Below are positions 36,301 through 48,300 of a stretch of 64,000 nt of DNA, in pieces. A program made the translations under genes and the position numbers. Under the pieces are notes generated by a model. The model was given only the letters and a program-made list of their open reading frames with translations, searched no databases and had not been told where the DNA came from. Source of the stretch: Motacilla alba alba (taxonomy: Eukaryota; Chordata; Aves; Passeriformes; Motacillidae); contig NC_052046.1 of the NCBI RefSeq assembly GCF_015832195.1, forward strand, positions 20,886,161 through 20,950,160, in the 5' to 3' direction. Each line of letters opens with the position of its first letter. Within the stretch, counting starts at the first letter, position 1.

Positions 36301-39300
36301 TGTGCATATTTGTACGTATCTTAGTGTTCAAGTGGTTCTGTTAAAAGAAGTGGGATTTTGATGTTCTGTGAAATTCTCCTACAGTGTTCTCCAGATGCTT
36401 ATGAACATTTTTCTCACAGAAAAGGATGTCTGATTGTGGCTTCTGTAGTCCTTTGAGATTTTTCAGAATAGAGAGGGGTTATTTAAGCACAGGTTTTAAT
36501 TATAAATACAGATGATTAAATGTGAGATCAACAGATTGCATATGTGCACAATTAGACCGGTACAAAATAAAAAAAGTATTGAAAGATAGAGGATATGTCA
36601 TTCAGACAATTGTACCAACCATGCATTAGAGAACAAAGCAGAGTTGAGATTTTGTGCTTGAAATGCTTAGAAATGTGATGAGTACAAGATAAAATGGCAT
36701 CAGGAACTGAACACGTAGCAAGTCAACATGCATAAAGAGATTTCTTGATAAACTGTGTGACAGTCTTTGAATCTAATATTTAATTTTTTTTTTCCCCCGA
36801 CAAATCTCACTTTTCCAGGACTACAGGTTTACACAGTTATGTTTTCAGGTTCTTGAGGATTCTTTAAGACAATTAAGTCAAGTTTCGAGGTTTTCTGTTT
36901 CAGATCTTTCTCTGACTGCTATTGTTAGAGTGGCAGAAGAGAAAAATTTGCAAACCAGCTTTGAATGTTGGCACAATAATTAGCAATCTGTCTTCATCAC
37001 TAACAAGCAATTGAACCTGCTGCCAGCAATTTCCTTATTGTCTTTCACATTTAAATGGTTAATAAAGGAAATAAGCTCTTCACAATCTGAAAGAAAATTA
37101 TGTATATTTTGATTAAATAAAAAATATAAGTTGTAATAATAAGGAGTGTAATGAATCAGGTCAACTAGAAAACCAGCTACCTTCAAACACTGAGAAGTAT
37201 TCTAGTTCTTCCATGAGAAGCTAGATTCTTCTATGAGAAGAATCTAGCTAAACTTAGGTTGTATTATATTTTAATCTGAAAGTGTTTAATTTGAAATATT
37301 TTTTATTTTTTAGGATTACAGATATTATTGAGATAATTGTTTTGTTAACATGTGTTTTCTGGTTTCATATTACAAATTTGCCTACTTTCTTTTTTAGGAG
37401 AACACAAAAATTCTGCAGCAGTTGCTCCCACTAAGGGCAAAAGTAGCAGAGCTTCTTGGTTATAACACACATGCCAACTTTGTCCTGGAGGTAAACACTG
37501 CCAAGAGCACAGATAACGTAGCAACCTTCTTAGGTTTGTTCATATTTATAAGCAATACTTGTATATTTAATGTAGTAACATGTCCCCTCAGCCAAGATGA
37601 ATTTAAATACATAAGTGGGTCACAGCACCCATGACGTTTAGCCAGAAGAGGAATTCTGCTGCCTCTGTTCTGACATACATACATATTTTTTAAATTATAG
37701 CTACATAAATGAAGTTGTTCCAAATCAGGAAGCACAAGGCAAATTGTGAGAATATTAAGGTTTAATCACTTGCTTATATTGGTTGTCACAAATTCTTTGT
37801 GACAGCCAGTGTAAGCAAGTGATTAAACCTTTATCTGCCCTGAAATGCAGTTACCCTAATTTAGAACCAGAAGTTCTAAGTTATCCTAATTTAGAACCAG
37901 AGTAACATGTGCAGCTTAAGCAATTTTATCAGTTCAAGAAGCTGCATCAGAACTGCAGCTTTTCATTCCCAATTTTTTGTGAATCTGTAGCCTTGGTGTC
38001 TTTTTCTGGTACAGCTGCATTAAGTATGAAACTTTACTGTATGAAATTATGCAACTTGCATGAGCTGAATTAAAAATTATATCCAGAGTGATGGATTACA
38101 TCTGGAATTTAAAAGCCCTGTAGTGGAATTTGATCTGAAAACAGAGGTATCTTGAAAATTTTAAACACAGCAGTTTATGAATGAATTTAGAGTCTTCCTG
38201 TCAATGTCAGTGGACTCTTGGATGTAGAGTTAACCTCTGCTCTCTGGTATTCTCCACTGAATATGTGTTCCTTTATTACTGTGTCCTAACACCATTTAGG
38301 AGTGTATACTGATGTATCATAGAAGTAACCTCCCCAAAGAAATTAGTAGAAAAATAAGGTATGTTTGCTGGTAGTGGGGTGTTTACGCTTCAGTAAAGAG
38401 GTTCAAATGCTCCACTTTCTAAACCCATAATTCTGTTGCATTTCTCCTGAAGTGCTCATTCATGAGATCAGATCCATATTTGGCAATACCAGTTTCCAGT
38501 GTACTTGACAATTAAGGAATACTTGATTTTGATTTATTATTAAATGTTAAGGTTATTAAGTGTACTTGAAGTATTTTAGACTTTCTTTGTCCATTGTATT
38601 ATTGTAATACTGTGTTTTTCCATTTATTGTGAAGCTGACACACATAAGTTAGCCTATCATGCTTCATGGTAATTCTCACAGAGGGAGAACACGCATCAAA
38701 TTAATTGTCACTTTTTATTCAGTTATTTTGATATATCCTCAGCTACAAGCATGACAGTATGTTTTCCTCTACTTTATTCCTATCTAATCATGTTTTGAAT
38801 CAAATGTTCATAAGCTGATCTTACATCTAGGAAAGAAGAGCATTCACTCCTATGACATATTCTGAATTTAGCACAGTAAAAGCTGCAAACAGTATTTCAG
38901 TCATGCAAATCCATTTAATGTGTTACAGCCTTCCTAGAAGCAGGAGTGGCAATTCCCAAATTTTACACTGTAGGTATTAACAATGAACATTACTGTGAAT
39001 TCTTAATGATGAAAAAAGTTTCTGATAAACCAGAAATTCTTACAAGAGAATGAGTTCAGAAGGTACTGTATGGAAGTGTCAGTAAGCTTAAGTATTTTAT
39101 ATTCAATGTCTGCTTCCAAGGAAAGTATATTGGAAATAATTTGAATCATAGACTTCAATATCCAGAAGCTTTGCTAGTGTAGAAGTCAGCCATCCTATAG
39201 GCAAGAATTCTTGGGTCTCTTGGATTTTTTATAGGACTTTAGCTAGAAGTATTGAATTTTGTGTTGCACTTCCTTCCTGTAAATAACAATAGTTCTAGTC

Positions 39301-42300
39301 TTTGACTGTTGCTGAAGAAATGTATGAGGAATAGTGAGATTACATGGCATAAAATCAAAGGATTAAAGCATAAGTATCTAGTGTTACTTTTCGATTATGA
39401 TGTCTTGGAAAAAGTTTAAATTCACCTAAACCCTTCACACCATTCTTTGGCCTCTATGGAACCTACTGTATCATTTATAGCATTTAGGACAAGAAAGCAG
39501 ATGTTGCATGTTGGTGGTGAATGAATGGGAAACACCCACTTCTGGAGTGTGTGCTTGAAATGTTGAGTGCATTTTATTGGAACAGATAAGGAACATGGAA
39601 GTTGACTCTAAGCCAATCTTTCTTTCAGATGATTTGAGTAAAAAGCTAAAGCCTTTGGTTGAGGAAGAAAGACAATTCATTCTAGATCTGAAGAAGAAGG
39701 AATGTAAAGAAAGAAACTTTGATTATGATGGAAGAATCAATGCATGGGATCTTCATTATTATATGAGCAAAACTGAAGAGCTGAAGTACTCCATAGATCA
39801 GGAAAAACTGAAGGAGTACTTCCCAATTGAGGCTGTTACAGAAGGCTTACTGAATATTTACCAGAAGCTGCTTGGACTTGAATTTGAGCAAATAGAAAGT
39901 GCTCATGTTTGGCATGACAGTGTTACTCTTTATACAGTAAAGGATAAATCAACAGGAGAAATGCTGGGGCAGTTCTATTTGGATCTTTACCCCAGGTAAT
40001 GACTTAGGGTTTTGCTTACATGTTTAAAATGGAATTTGTCTTAATGAGTTGCTGCTTGTTTAATTAAAATTAAATGCATTTGGAAGTAAATATTTGAAAG
40101 ATATTTAAAGATATTCATTCTTCTTGAATGGGCTTCACCATTCTGGTGAGCAGGCTTGTGGTTTGAAGATAGCATCTGATGTCTTTTCTTACGCAGAGAG
40201 GGAAAGTATGGGCATGCAGCCTGCTTTGGTCTACAACCCAGCTGTCTTCTCTCTGACGGCAGCAGATTGATGTCTGTAGCTGCTCTGGTAACCAACTTCA
40301 CAAAGCCAGCATCGGATCAACCATCATTGCTGCGACATGATGAAGTCAAGACTTACTTCCATGAATTTGGTCACGTAATGCATCAGATATGTGCACAGGT
40401 TAGTGATGTTTCTACTCCAGTGTAAGACTTATTTCTTTCTCAACTGTCTCAAAGCAAGGTATAGTTCTGTTTTGGTGGTTTTTAGTTTTAGTAAAGCACG
40501 TATGCAGAGTTCTGGTTATTTTTTTGGAGCATCAGGTCGGTTTTAGTTTTAATATTTATTTAAAACTGAAGCAATAAATATGCCTTTTTATGAAAAACAT
40601 TTCTGTAGGAACATGTACTTTTGCATATGCATCATGCAGGAGTCTATTTACTCATCACAGGTACAGGTAAAGTGAAGAAGATGCTCAGTCATGTCTTTGT
40701 TAGATGGCTTTTTATTACTTCTGGTTTTGTAGAGGTATGGCATGAGAAACCAGGTGTTAGAAACAAAACAATGCTGCTATACCTAGGAATGAAAATAATT
40801 TCTGAAGTTAGTTGACCTGCATCATTTTAGCATTTAGTACTGTTGAGACCTATCACTCTTGACATCACAAGCGTAAAACAGGTCTCACCTAAGCTATTTT
40901 ACTTTTTCCTATCTGACAGGTTAGGTTTATTGCAGTGACCAGAAAGAACTGAAGGTAGTTTCAGATTTTCCATCAAGGTACCAATAAAGTTGTCAAATTT
41001 CTGTTTTCATTTTTACTTACATGTAAAATTGATACTGCCAGATGATAAATTTATTATTCACCTAATGAAAATTTTATATTTCAAAAAGAGATGAGTGTCA
41101 GTATTCACACACTAAAAAATTCACATAGTTAATTACAAATTCAGATTTTGTGTAGCACTTCCTTCGTCTTCTGTATAAACAAATACAAAATAATAAAGTC
41201 AAGGAAACATTGCCTACATTAGATTTTAATTCTTGACCATAATCCTAGAGACTAGGACTGCAGAATAAAGAAGCAACATCATCACAGAAATCCATATATT
41301 AAATCCAGAGTTAATAATTGCTTAGATATTTTTCAATCATCTTAAAGGTAAAAATATAATTATTATTTTATCAAGCCTATGATAGGTGATTCTGATATCA
41401 AAAACTGAAGAATAAAACCTAGGCAACATAGAAGGTGTTTATAAGTGTAACACATTTGGCATTGGTATAAAACAGTACAACACTGACTGCAACATTTTGA
41501 CAGCCAGTAAGATGTGCCTCAGTGTTTTGGAGTCCTTTCAGGGAAGCCAAAGCCAACAATTCCAATGCATATATACTTCAGTTGCTCTGGAATTGCACAC
41601 AGATCAGAGGCCTGCATTCCAGTTGTCTCTCGCACTGCTCTGGTGTTTTCTGTGTGCCCAGCTGCCATGCTCACTTCTCCTGTATTGTACGTAAATAGCT
41701 ATTTGCATGTGTGCAAACTTGCTAGTCCCACTTAAGAACATCCTGTCCTCTGGAATTCGTGTGTACAAAGCACTGTCTTGTTTCATATGATGATTTGTTT
41801 AAGCATGTTAAGACTTTGCAGTTAAATGCTACACAAGGATGAGACTGGGAGGGATTTGTGAGCTGCTGGTAAAGGTCTGATTATGTAATATACTGGAAAA
41901 GTGAGATATAGTGTTGAAGAGTGAGATCAGGGCAGGGAGGGAATTTGTTGGTGTTGTTCAGGGAGCACTCCTGGAGTAACTTGAACCAAATGTCTTGATG
42001 TTTTTTGTTAGTAGAGTGCACTTGGGTATGGGTAAATGAAGATATCTGAAGGCCACTTGCTTTTTGCTCTAGCCACTTCTATCATTATTTCTTCCCTGAA
42101 GCTGGTGCTTCCTAGCTTTTCTTCAGAGCTGCTGTTCAGAAAGGACAGTAAGAAGGGCCGGCCTACAACTATGGATTTGAGCAGCCTGCAAGAGTAGAGG
42201 AAAGTTTTGCTCCTTTTGTGTTGTTCTTCTGAAGACATGAGAGGAAGTCACACAGATGCATGTGACACAGATGTCAGTTCAATTTTATGTCCTGTATTAT

Positions 42301-45300
42301 ACATATTTTTTTGGTAACCCTGCAAGAAACTAAGTTCAAAAGCCTATAATCCTGTAAGGATCTATTTCCCAGCAGAGGATGGACTGTAAGAATATCAACA
42401 GCTCCTAGAGAGGACAACAGACAATTCTTTTTCTTTTAGCAATTAGAATGTTTTGTTAGTATGTTGATGAGAATAAAAAAAAATAAAATTGGGCTGGCAA
42501 GAGGAGGTAGACTTATTACGAGACAAGGGTGGAGTGATGGAAGGAAGGCTCTGCAAAGTGATCTGGACAGGCTGGATCATGGGCTGAGGCCAGTGCTGTG
42601 AGGTTCAACGAGGCCCAGTGCTGGGTCCTGCCCTTGGGTCACAACAACCCCAGGCAGTGCCACAGGCTGGGACAGAGTGGCTGGAAGGGACCTGGGGGTG
42701 CTGGTGACAGCAGCTGAACATGAGCCAGGGTGTGCCCAGGTGGCCAAGAAGGCCAATGGCATCCTGGCCTGGATCAGCAATGGTGTGGCCAGCAGGGCCA
42801 GGGCAGGGATTGTCCCCCTGTGCTGGGCACTGGTGAGGCCACACCTCGAGTGCTATGCCAGGTTCTGGGCCCTCAGGTCAGGAAGGACACTGAGGTGTTG
42901 GAGAGACTCCAGAGAGGGACAACAGACCTGTGGAAGGGTCAGGAGCACAAGTCCTGTGAGGAGGGGCTGAAGGAGCTGGGGGTGTTTAGCCTGGAGAAAA
43001 GGAGGATCAGGGGGACCTTATTGCTCTTTACAACTGCCTGAAAAGAGACTGTAGCCAGGTGGGGGCCAGCTTCTTCACACAGGCAATCAATGACAAGACA
43101 AGAGGAAATGGCTGAAGTTGCACCTGGAAAGGTTTAGATTGGATATTGGTAATTTTTTTTTTCTCTGAAAGAGTTGAAAAATCTTTGAAGTTGTTTGCCC
43201 AGGGAAATGGGGAGCCAGGATCCCTGGAAGCATTCAAAAAATGTGTGAATAGGTACTTCAGGACATAGGTTAACAGCTTAATGCTAAACAGGAGGATGAT
43301 GCTGGGTTGATGGTTGTATTTGATAATCTTAAAAATATTTTCCAGCCTTTATGATGCTATGATTCTATGAAATGAAATAATTTATCTGCATTTGAACAAT
43401 TGTCTTTCAGAGGTGACTTCCTAGAAATACTTGGATTTAGAGTATATTTTAGTGAAGATTCTTAACTATACTAACTTTTCTTCAAAATTGGTATTGGAGG
43501 AGCTTCTTAAACATGAAGTTATTGCTGATACTAAAATTTAAAAAAAAAGTTCTAGTTTGTTTGGCTTTCAGAAGAAAGATTCTTTTATCCAAGTGTCAAA
43601 TTTGAAAACTTTTCATGGGTGAGGTTGCTAGGATTTATTTATGTTGGTCTATCTATTACTGGCTAAAAAAGTTGTTCTGTATGTTAACCACATATATTAC
43701 AAATGATGACAAATAGGGCAAAGCTTAATAGAATAAGTTGGTTAAGTAAAATCTGTGAGCCAGTGGGGTAGACTGCAATACAATAAACTTTATAAAGTGC
43801 ATAGTTGGAGTTTATTATTTTACTTTGGGGTAACACAACAAAAATCTATAATAATTTGCAAATTATATCCTTGTCACAGGACAACATAGAAATGTTTATA
43901 TTGCTGTTATAACCTTAAAGGTAAAAATCACTAATACTAAAAAAATGGAAGTACTGTTATGTACCAATAGATAATGCAATATATAACTACCCAATACTCT
44001 ACTTTACTCCTTGATAATAGTCTTATGTCTGATTTTTTCCTCCTTTCTTTAAATTTCTTCTTTTTCTTCTGCTTCTTCTTCTTCTTCTTATTTTCAAATT
44101 AATTCCTTTTCCTGTGATTTAAACTGAAAATTTGACATCTGAAATATATTCTGCTAAAAATCTTTGCTTCTATTTTAATTTAATTAAATGTCTTTTCTTT
44201 TCCTAGACTGATTTTGCAAGGTTTAGTGGAACTAATGTGGAAACAGACTTTGTAGAGGTACCTTCACAAATGTTTGAGAACTGGGTGTGGGAAAAAGAGC
44301 CACTACAACAGATGTCAAGACATTATAAAGATGCAACCCATGTTGGAGATGCTCTCCTGGAGAAACTTGCTGCCTCTAGACTTGCTAATACAGGTATCTC
44401 TCTGTGTTTTCCCCCCATAGTATATGTATAAAAGTATGTAATTTAAGAAGCTGACAAACATAAGGAGCCTATTAAATTTCTTCTGTGCATACACTTACCA
44501 CCGTCTTTCTGGGTTTATTTGTGTGGGAACCCCACTAAAAGAGGCTATGATGACAGACAGAATTCTTTACAGGAACAGTAGCAGCTCTGATTTTCCAAGT
44601 CACCTCCAGGACTAAAATACCTTTCCAATCCATGTAAATTTTTACCTGTAAGCTTTTTTCTTTTAAAATCGGTGGGGTGTGTGTGGTAGGTGGAGGAGGG
44701 TAGTCTGGTGTAGTCAGGTGTGGCTTTTGTGGTTTTTTAATCTTAAATGTACTCCAGAACAGGCACTGTGCAAGACACAGTATAGCCACATGTGTCATCT
44801 ACATTTGATTTGCATGCATTGTCTATATTTGATTTGCATGAGACACTTAACAGATATGAAACTTACTTGCAAATTTACTGAACAGACATAACATATCCCA
44901 GACAGCATTGTTGTAGACCTTATACATATCTCCAAACTAAGACTGTAATCACAGGTCATTACCTATCATGTCATTATTATTCTATCACTCCCACCTCTCT
45001 GTTCTTGTAATCAGAGCTTCCCATTTATGCTACCAATTCATCCTTAAGCTACTCCTGTTTATTTTGTACTGCTTTCCTATCCCAAACAAAAAGTCTTTGT
45101 CCTTGTAGCTTGCACAGACTCTAGCTGCATAAGCATTTTGTCTGAGTAAAGGTTCATATCTTCTAGCTTCTTAAAAACAGCTAAAATAAAATGTGCTTTT
45201 AAAAGAACTGCTTTATTTTAGTTTTGATCTATGAGGAAAGTAGTATTCAAAAGAGGGGGGCTTAGCATGATAATTCCTTTATTAAAACTATGCTTCTCAA

Positions 45301-48300
45301 CTCTTTGTAAGTGCAGTAACTCAGATAGAAATGATACAACTCAAAAATTCTAATAGTTTAGTATGCATGTTGAGATCTTTGAAGGAAAGATGCAAATGAA
45401 ACTCCATATATTTTGATGCTGGTTAATTAAATGTTTTTACCCAATTAGGCCTTCTAACCCTCCGTCAGATTGTTTTGAGCAAAGTTGACCAGGCACTGCA
45501 TACAAAGCTGTCTGTTGACCCAGCAGATGAATATGCTAAATACTGTATGGAGATTCTAGGAATTCCTGCCACTCCAGGTATGTCAGTATGAAGTTTTTAT
45601 ACAGCATGGCCAAATAGTTCGATTTAACATGCCCTTCTTTCCCAGTAATGCCTGGCGTGCATACAAAAACCAGGGCTGTTTATGGAATAATCTACTTTAT
45701 GAAGCTGAAATAATTAGTTTTAAATGTAGGATGATCTTAATGATCTCTTCTGAAGGAAGATTCTGAAGGTAAATATAAAACTTACCCTTTTGCAGGATAG
45801 ATTTTAGAGTGACAGGATGTGAATTCCACTTCAGATGTTTTGTCACATCTGTGTTGAATGTACAAGTAGCCTAAAATGGGAAATTGAGTTTCCTTTGTTA
45901 TCAACAGACTATATTCAATAATTTGAGGCATATTCAGACCCTTTATGCTAAAAGTTTCAAAATAGTTGATATAAATTCCTTATTAATTTATTGCTGAAGT
46001 ACTGTATGCATCAAAGAAATAACTGAATTTGATTTCAATAACTTGATGTTAATCTGCTTTTCAAGGAACAAACATGCCCGCTACTTTTGGACATTTGGCA
46101 GGTGGTTATGATGGTCAATACTATGGGTACCTGTGGAGTGAAGTGTTTTCCATGGATATCTTTTATAGCTGCTTTAAGCAGGAAGGAATAATGAATCCAA
46201 AGGTAGGTGATGAATACTTTTTGATAAACTCTGCTGTCGCACTTTGCCTCTGAAACCACATTTATTGCCATCATGATCCCTAAGTATAACGTCTCAAGTA
46301 CTACTTCTGTATCTGTTGAGTTCAGATCAACAACAAAAAAGATGTAAAAGTAACTTTAAGAAAACCCATCTTAAAATTTCCAAGAGTACTTGAATTTTAA
46401 TGCAATTCTTACATCACCATATATTTAATACTGTAGTACTTTGGAGATATTGTGTTGCCTTCCTCTGAGTAAAAAAACCATTCCTCCATTGTAAGAAGAG
46501 ATGCATATTCATCTGCTGTGAAACCTGTATGATAGTGGTGCTCTTTTTCTTTTACATTTCCATTACATTTTGCGTACCTCAACTATGTGGCCCTTTTATG
46601 TAGTTACTTACTGTTTAGAAAACTGAATTTATTTTGAGCTTTCTCTGTCACAACACAGAGTAATGTGAAAGTTGTTTCATCTTCAGTTTAAATTCCAGGT
46701 CATTTTGAAGTCTAAATCATTAAGAGGTTCTAGATTTACTGGATTTTTTTTCCCTAGAGTAATTTTCCAGCCTCTTCCGCCTCCAGTAGAGAAAAAGGAT
46801 AATTAGTGATGTGGTTAGTCCTGCCAATTCTAGCGATATTTTTCAGAGATTATAGTATTAGACTTGAGTTGAGGGGCTGCAGATGAGATAGATGAGTTCT
46901 GTCATGGGAAAGACCTTTTGGGTTTCCTGATCTTCTTAACTGTGTTCTTGATTCAGCTGCCAGCACTCGTTCTTCCTTTTGATAGAAGTATACAAGAGAC
47001 AAATAAAGGAAAGAGTAGAAAATGCATGGCTGTCCTTTTCCTCTCCTGGAATATGCCTTCTTTCCTCCCTGTACTAATCACAGCAACCAGAACTTCTAGA
47101 ACTTTCCATCCCTCTAGAGAATGAGGACAATAAACAAGATTGGATTTTGATTTGGACAAAGAGGGGAGTTGAAAGAGAATGGGGATGGGGTAGGACTGTG
47201 AAACTGAGGCAGTGGTTAGGCCAACAAAACCCAAAAGGGTTTTATGAAGAAAAGCAGACAACTTCACAGTTTGAGAGAAGAAGCAACATGGGGTTTGGAG
47301 GTTGAGACTGACCTTGAAGGGATAGGGATTCATGACAGGTACATATGAGAATAAGCATACCTGCTTATTCATTGGGAATATTGTCACTTATAAATAAGAG
47401 CAGTAGAGAAGAAGTGTCAAGTTAAATGAGTAAATAAAATAACTTTTGATGGAATGTTTTTCATATGAATCTTAAAAGTGGCATTTCAGGAGGGGTGAAA
47501 CTTGCTGGCTTTTGTAACTGCTAGCATTTGGGAAAGATGGTTAAGGGTGCTGGGGCCAAACTTGTGGAACTTTGTGTCAGTTTTTTGTTCTGGCATATCC
47601 CATATCCCTCCAGTGCCATCATGCTTTTATTCCATCCGTTTTACTCTCTAGTCTCAAAAGTCTGATTTAAATGACTGTATAGTCAAAATCCTACAGTTTG
47701 GCAAAATGGCTCTTTTAGTTACCTTTACTTCCCCTGAGAGATGTCTCTTATTCTGATTTTTGGTGAGAATTTTTGTTTTATTTGCCTGTGTATGGGAGGC
47801 TTTGAGAATAAATTAATTATGCTAAAAGTAAATATTTTTGTGGAATAGCTGAAAGGCAGCTAGTGCCTCTTTTATTGTGCAACCTGTTATCCAGTCTAAA
47901 AGGTGAGGCAGAAAGATGATTATTTATGTGTGTCACTCACTCTCTGGCATATGTGCACACAAACACTTGGTGTGAATGCTGATATAACTTCAGGGATAGC
48001 TGTGGAGATTTTTTCTCTCCCTCTTCAAAGCTGTCTTTTCAAATTAGTTATCTTTTAACCCAAATAAGTGTGATAGCATCCCACAGGATGAGACAAACAT
48101 TTTTTTATAAACAAATGCTAGATACCAGTATGTTTTTTGTAGTTACTCATACTTTGTCATATCTAGATTTAGACTAGTCTTCTGGACAGCAGACAAGGAA
48201 AATTGTTAAGGTATTATGACTAGGCCTTATACAAATTTGGCTTACTTACTTTTTGAATTAATCTTCTCCTTCTGTCTCCTTCTGTATATAACCTAATTAT

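Larger units (their letters stand above)
37534..39628 (+). other. NLN intron 7
   Basis: This 2.1-kb intron holds the near-perfect hairpin at 37757-37831 and, next to it, a 30-bp-period duplication. The remaining 1.7 kb shows nothing recognised. Confidence 0.7.
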
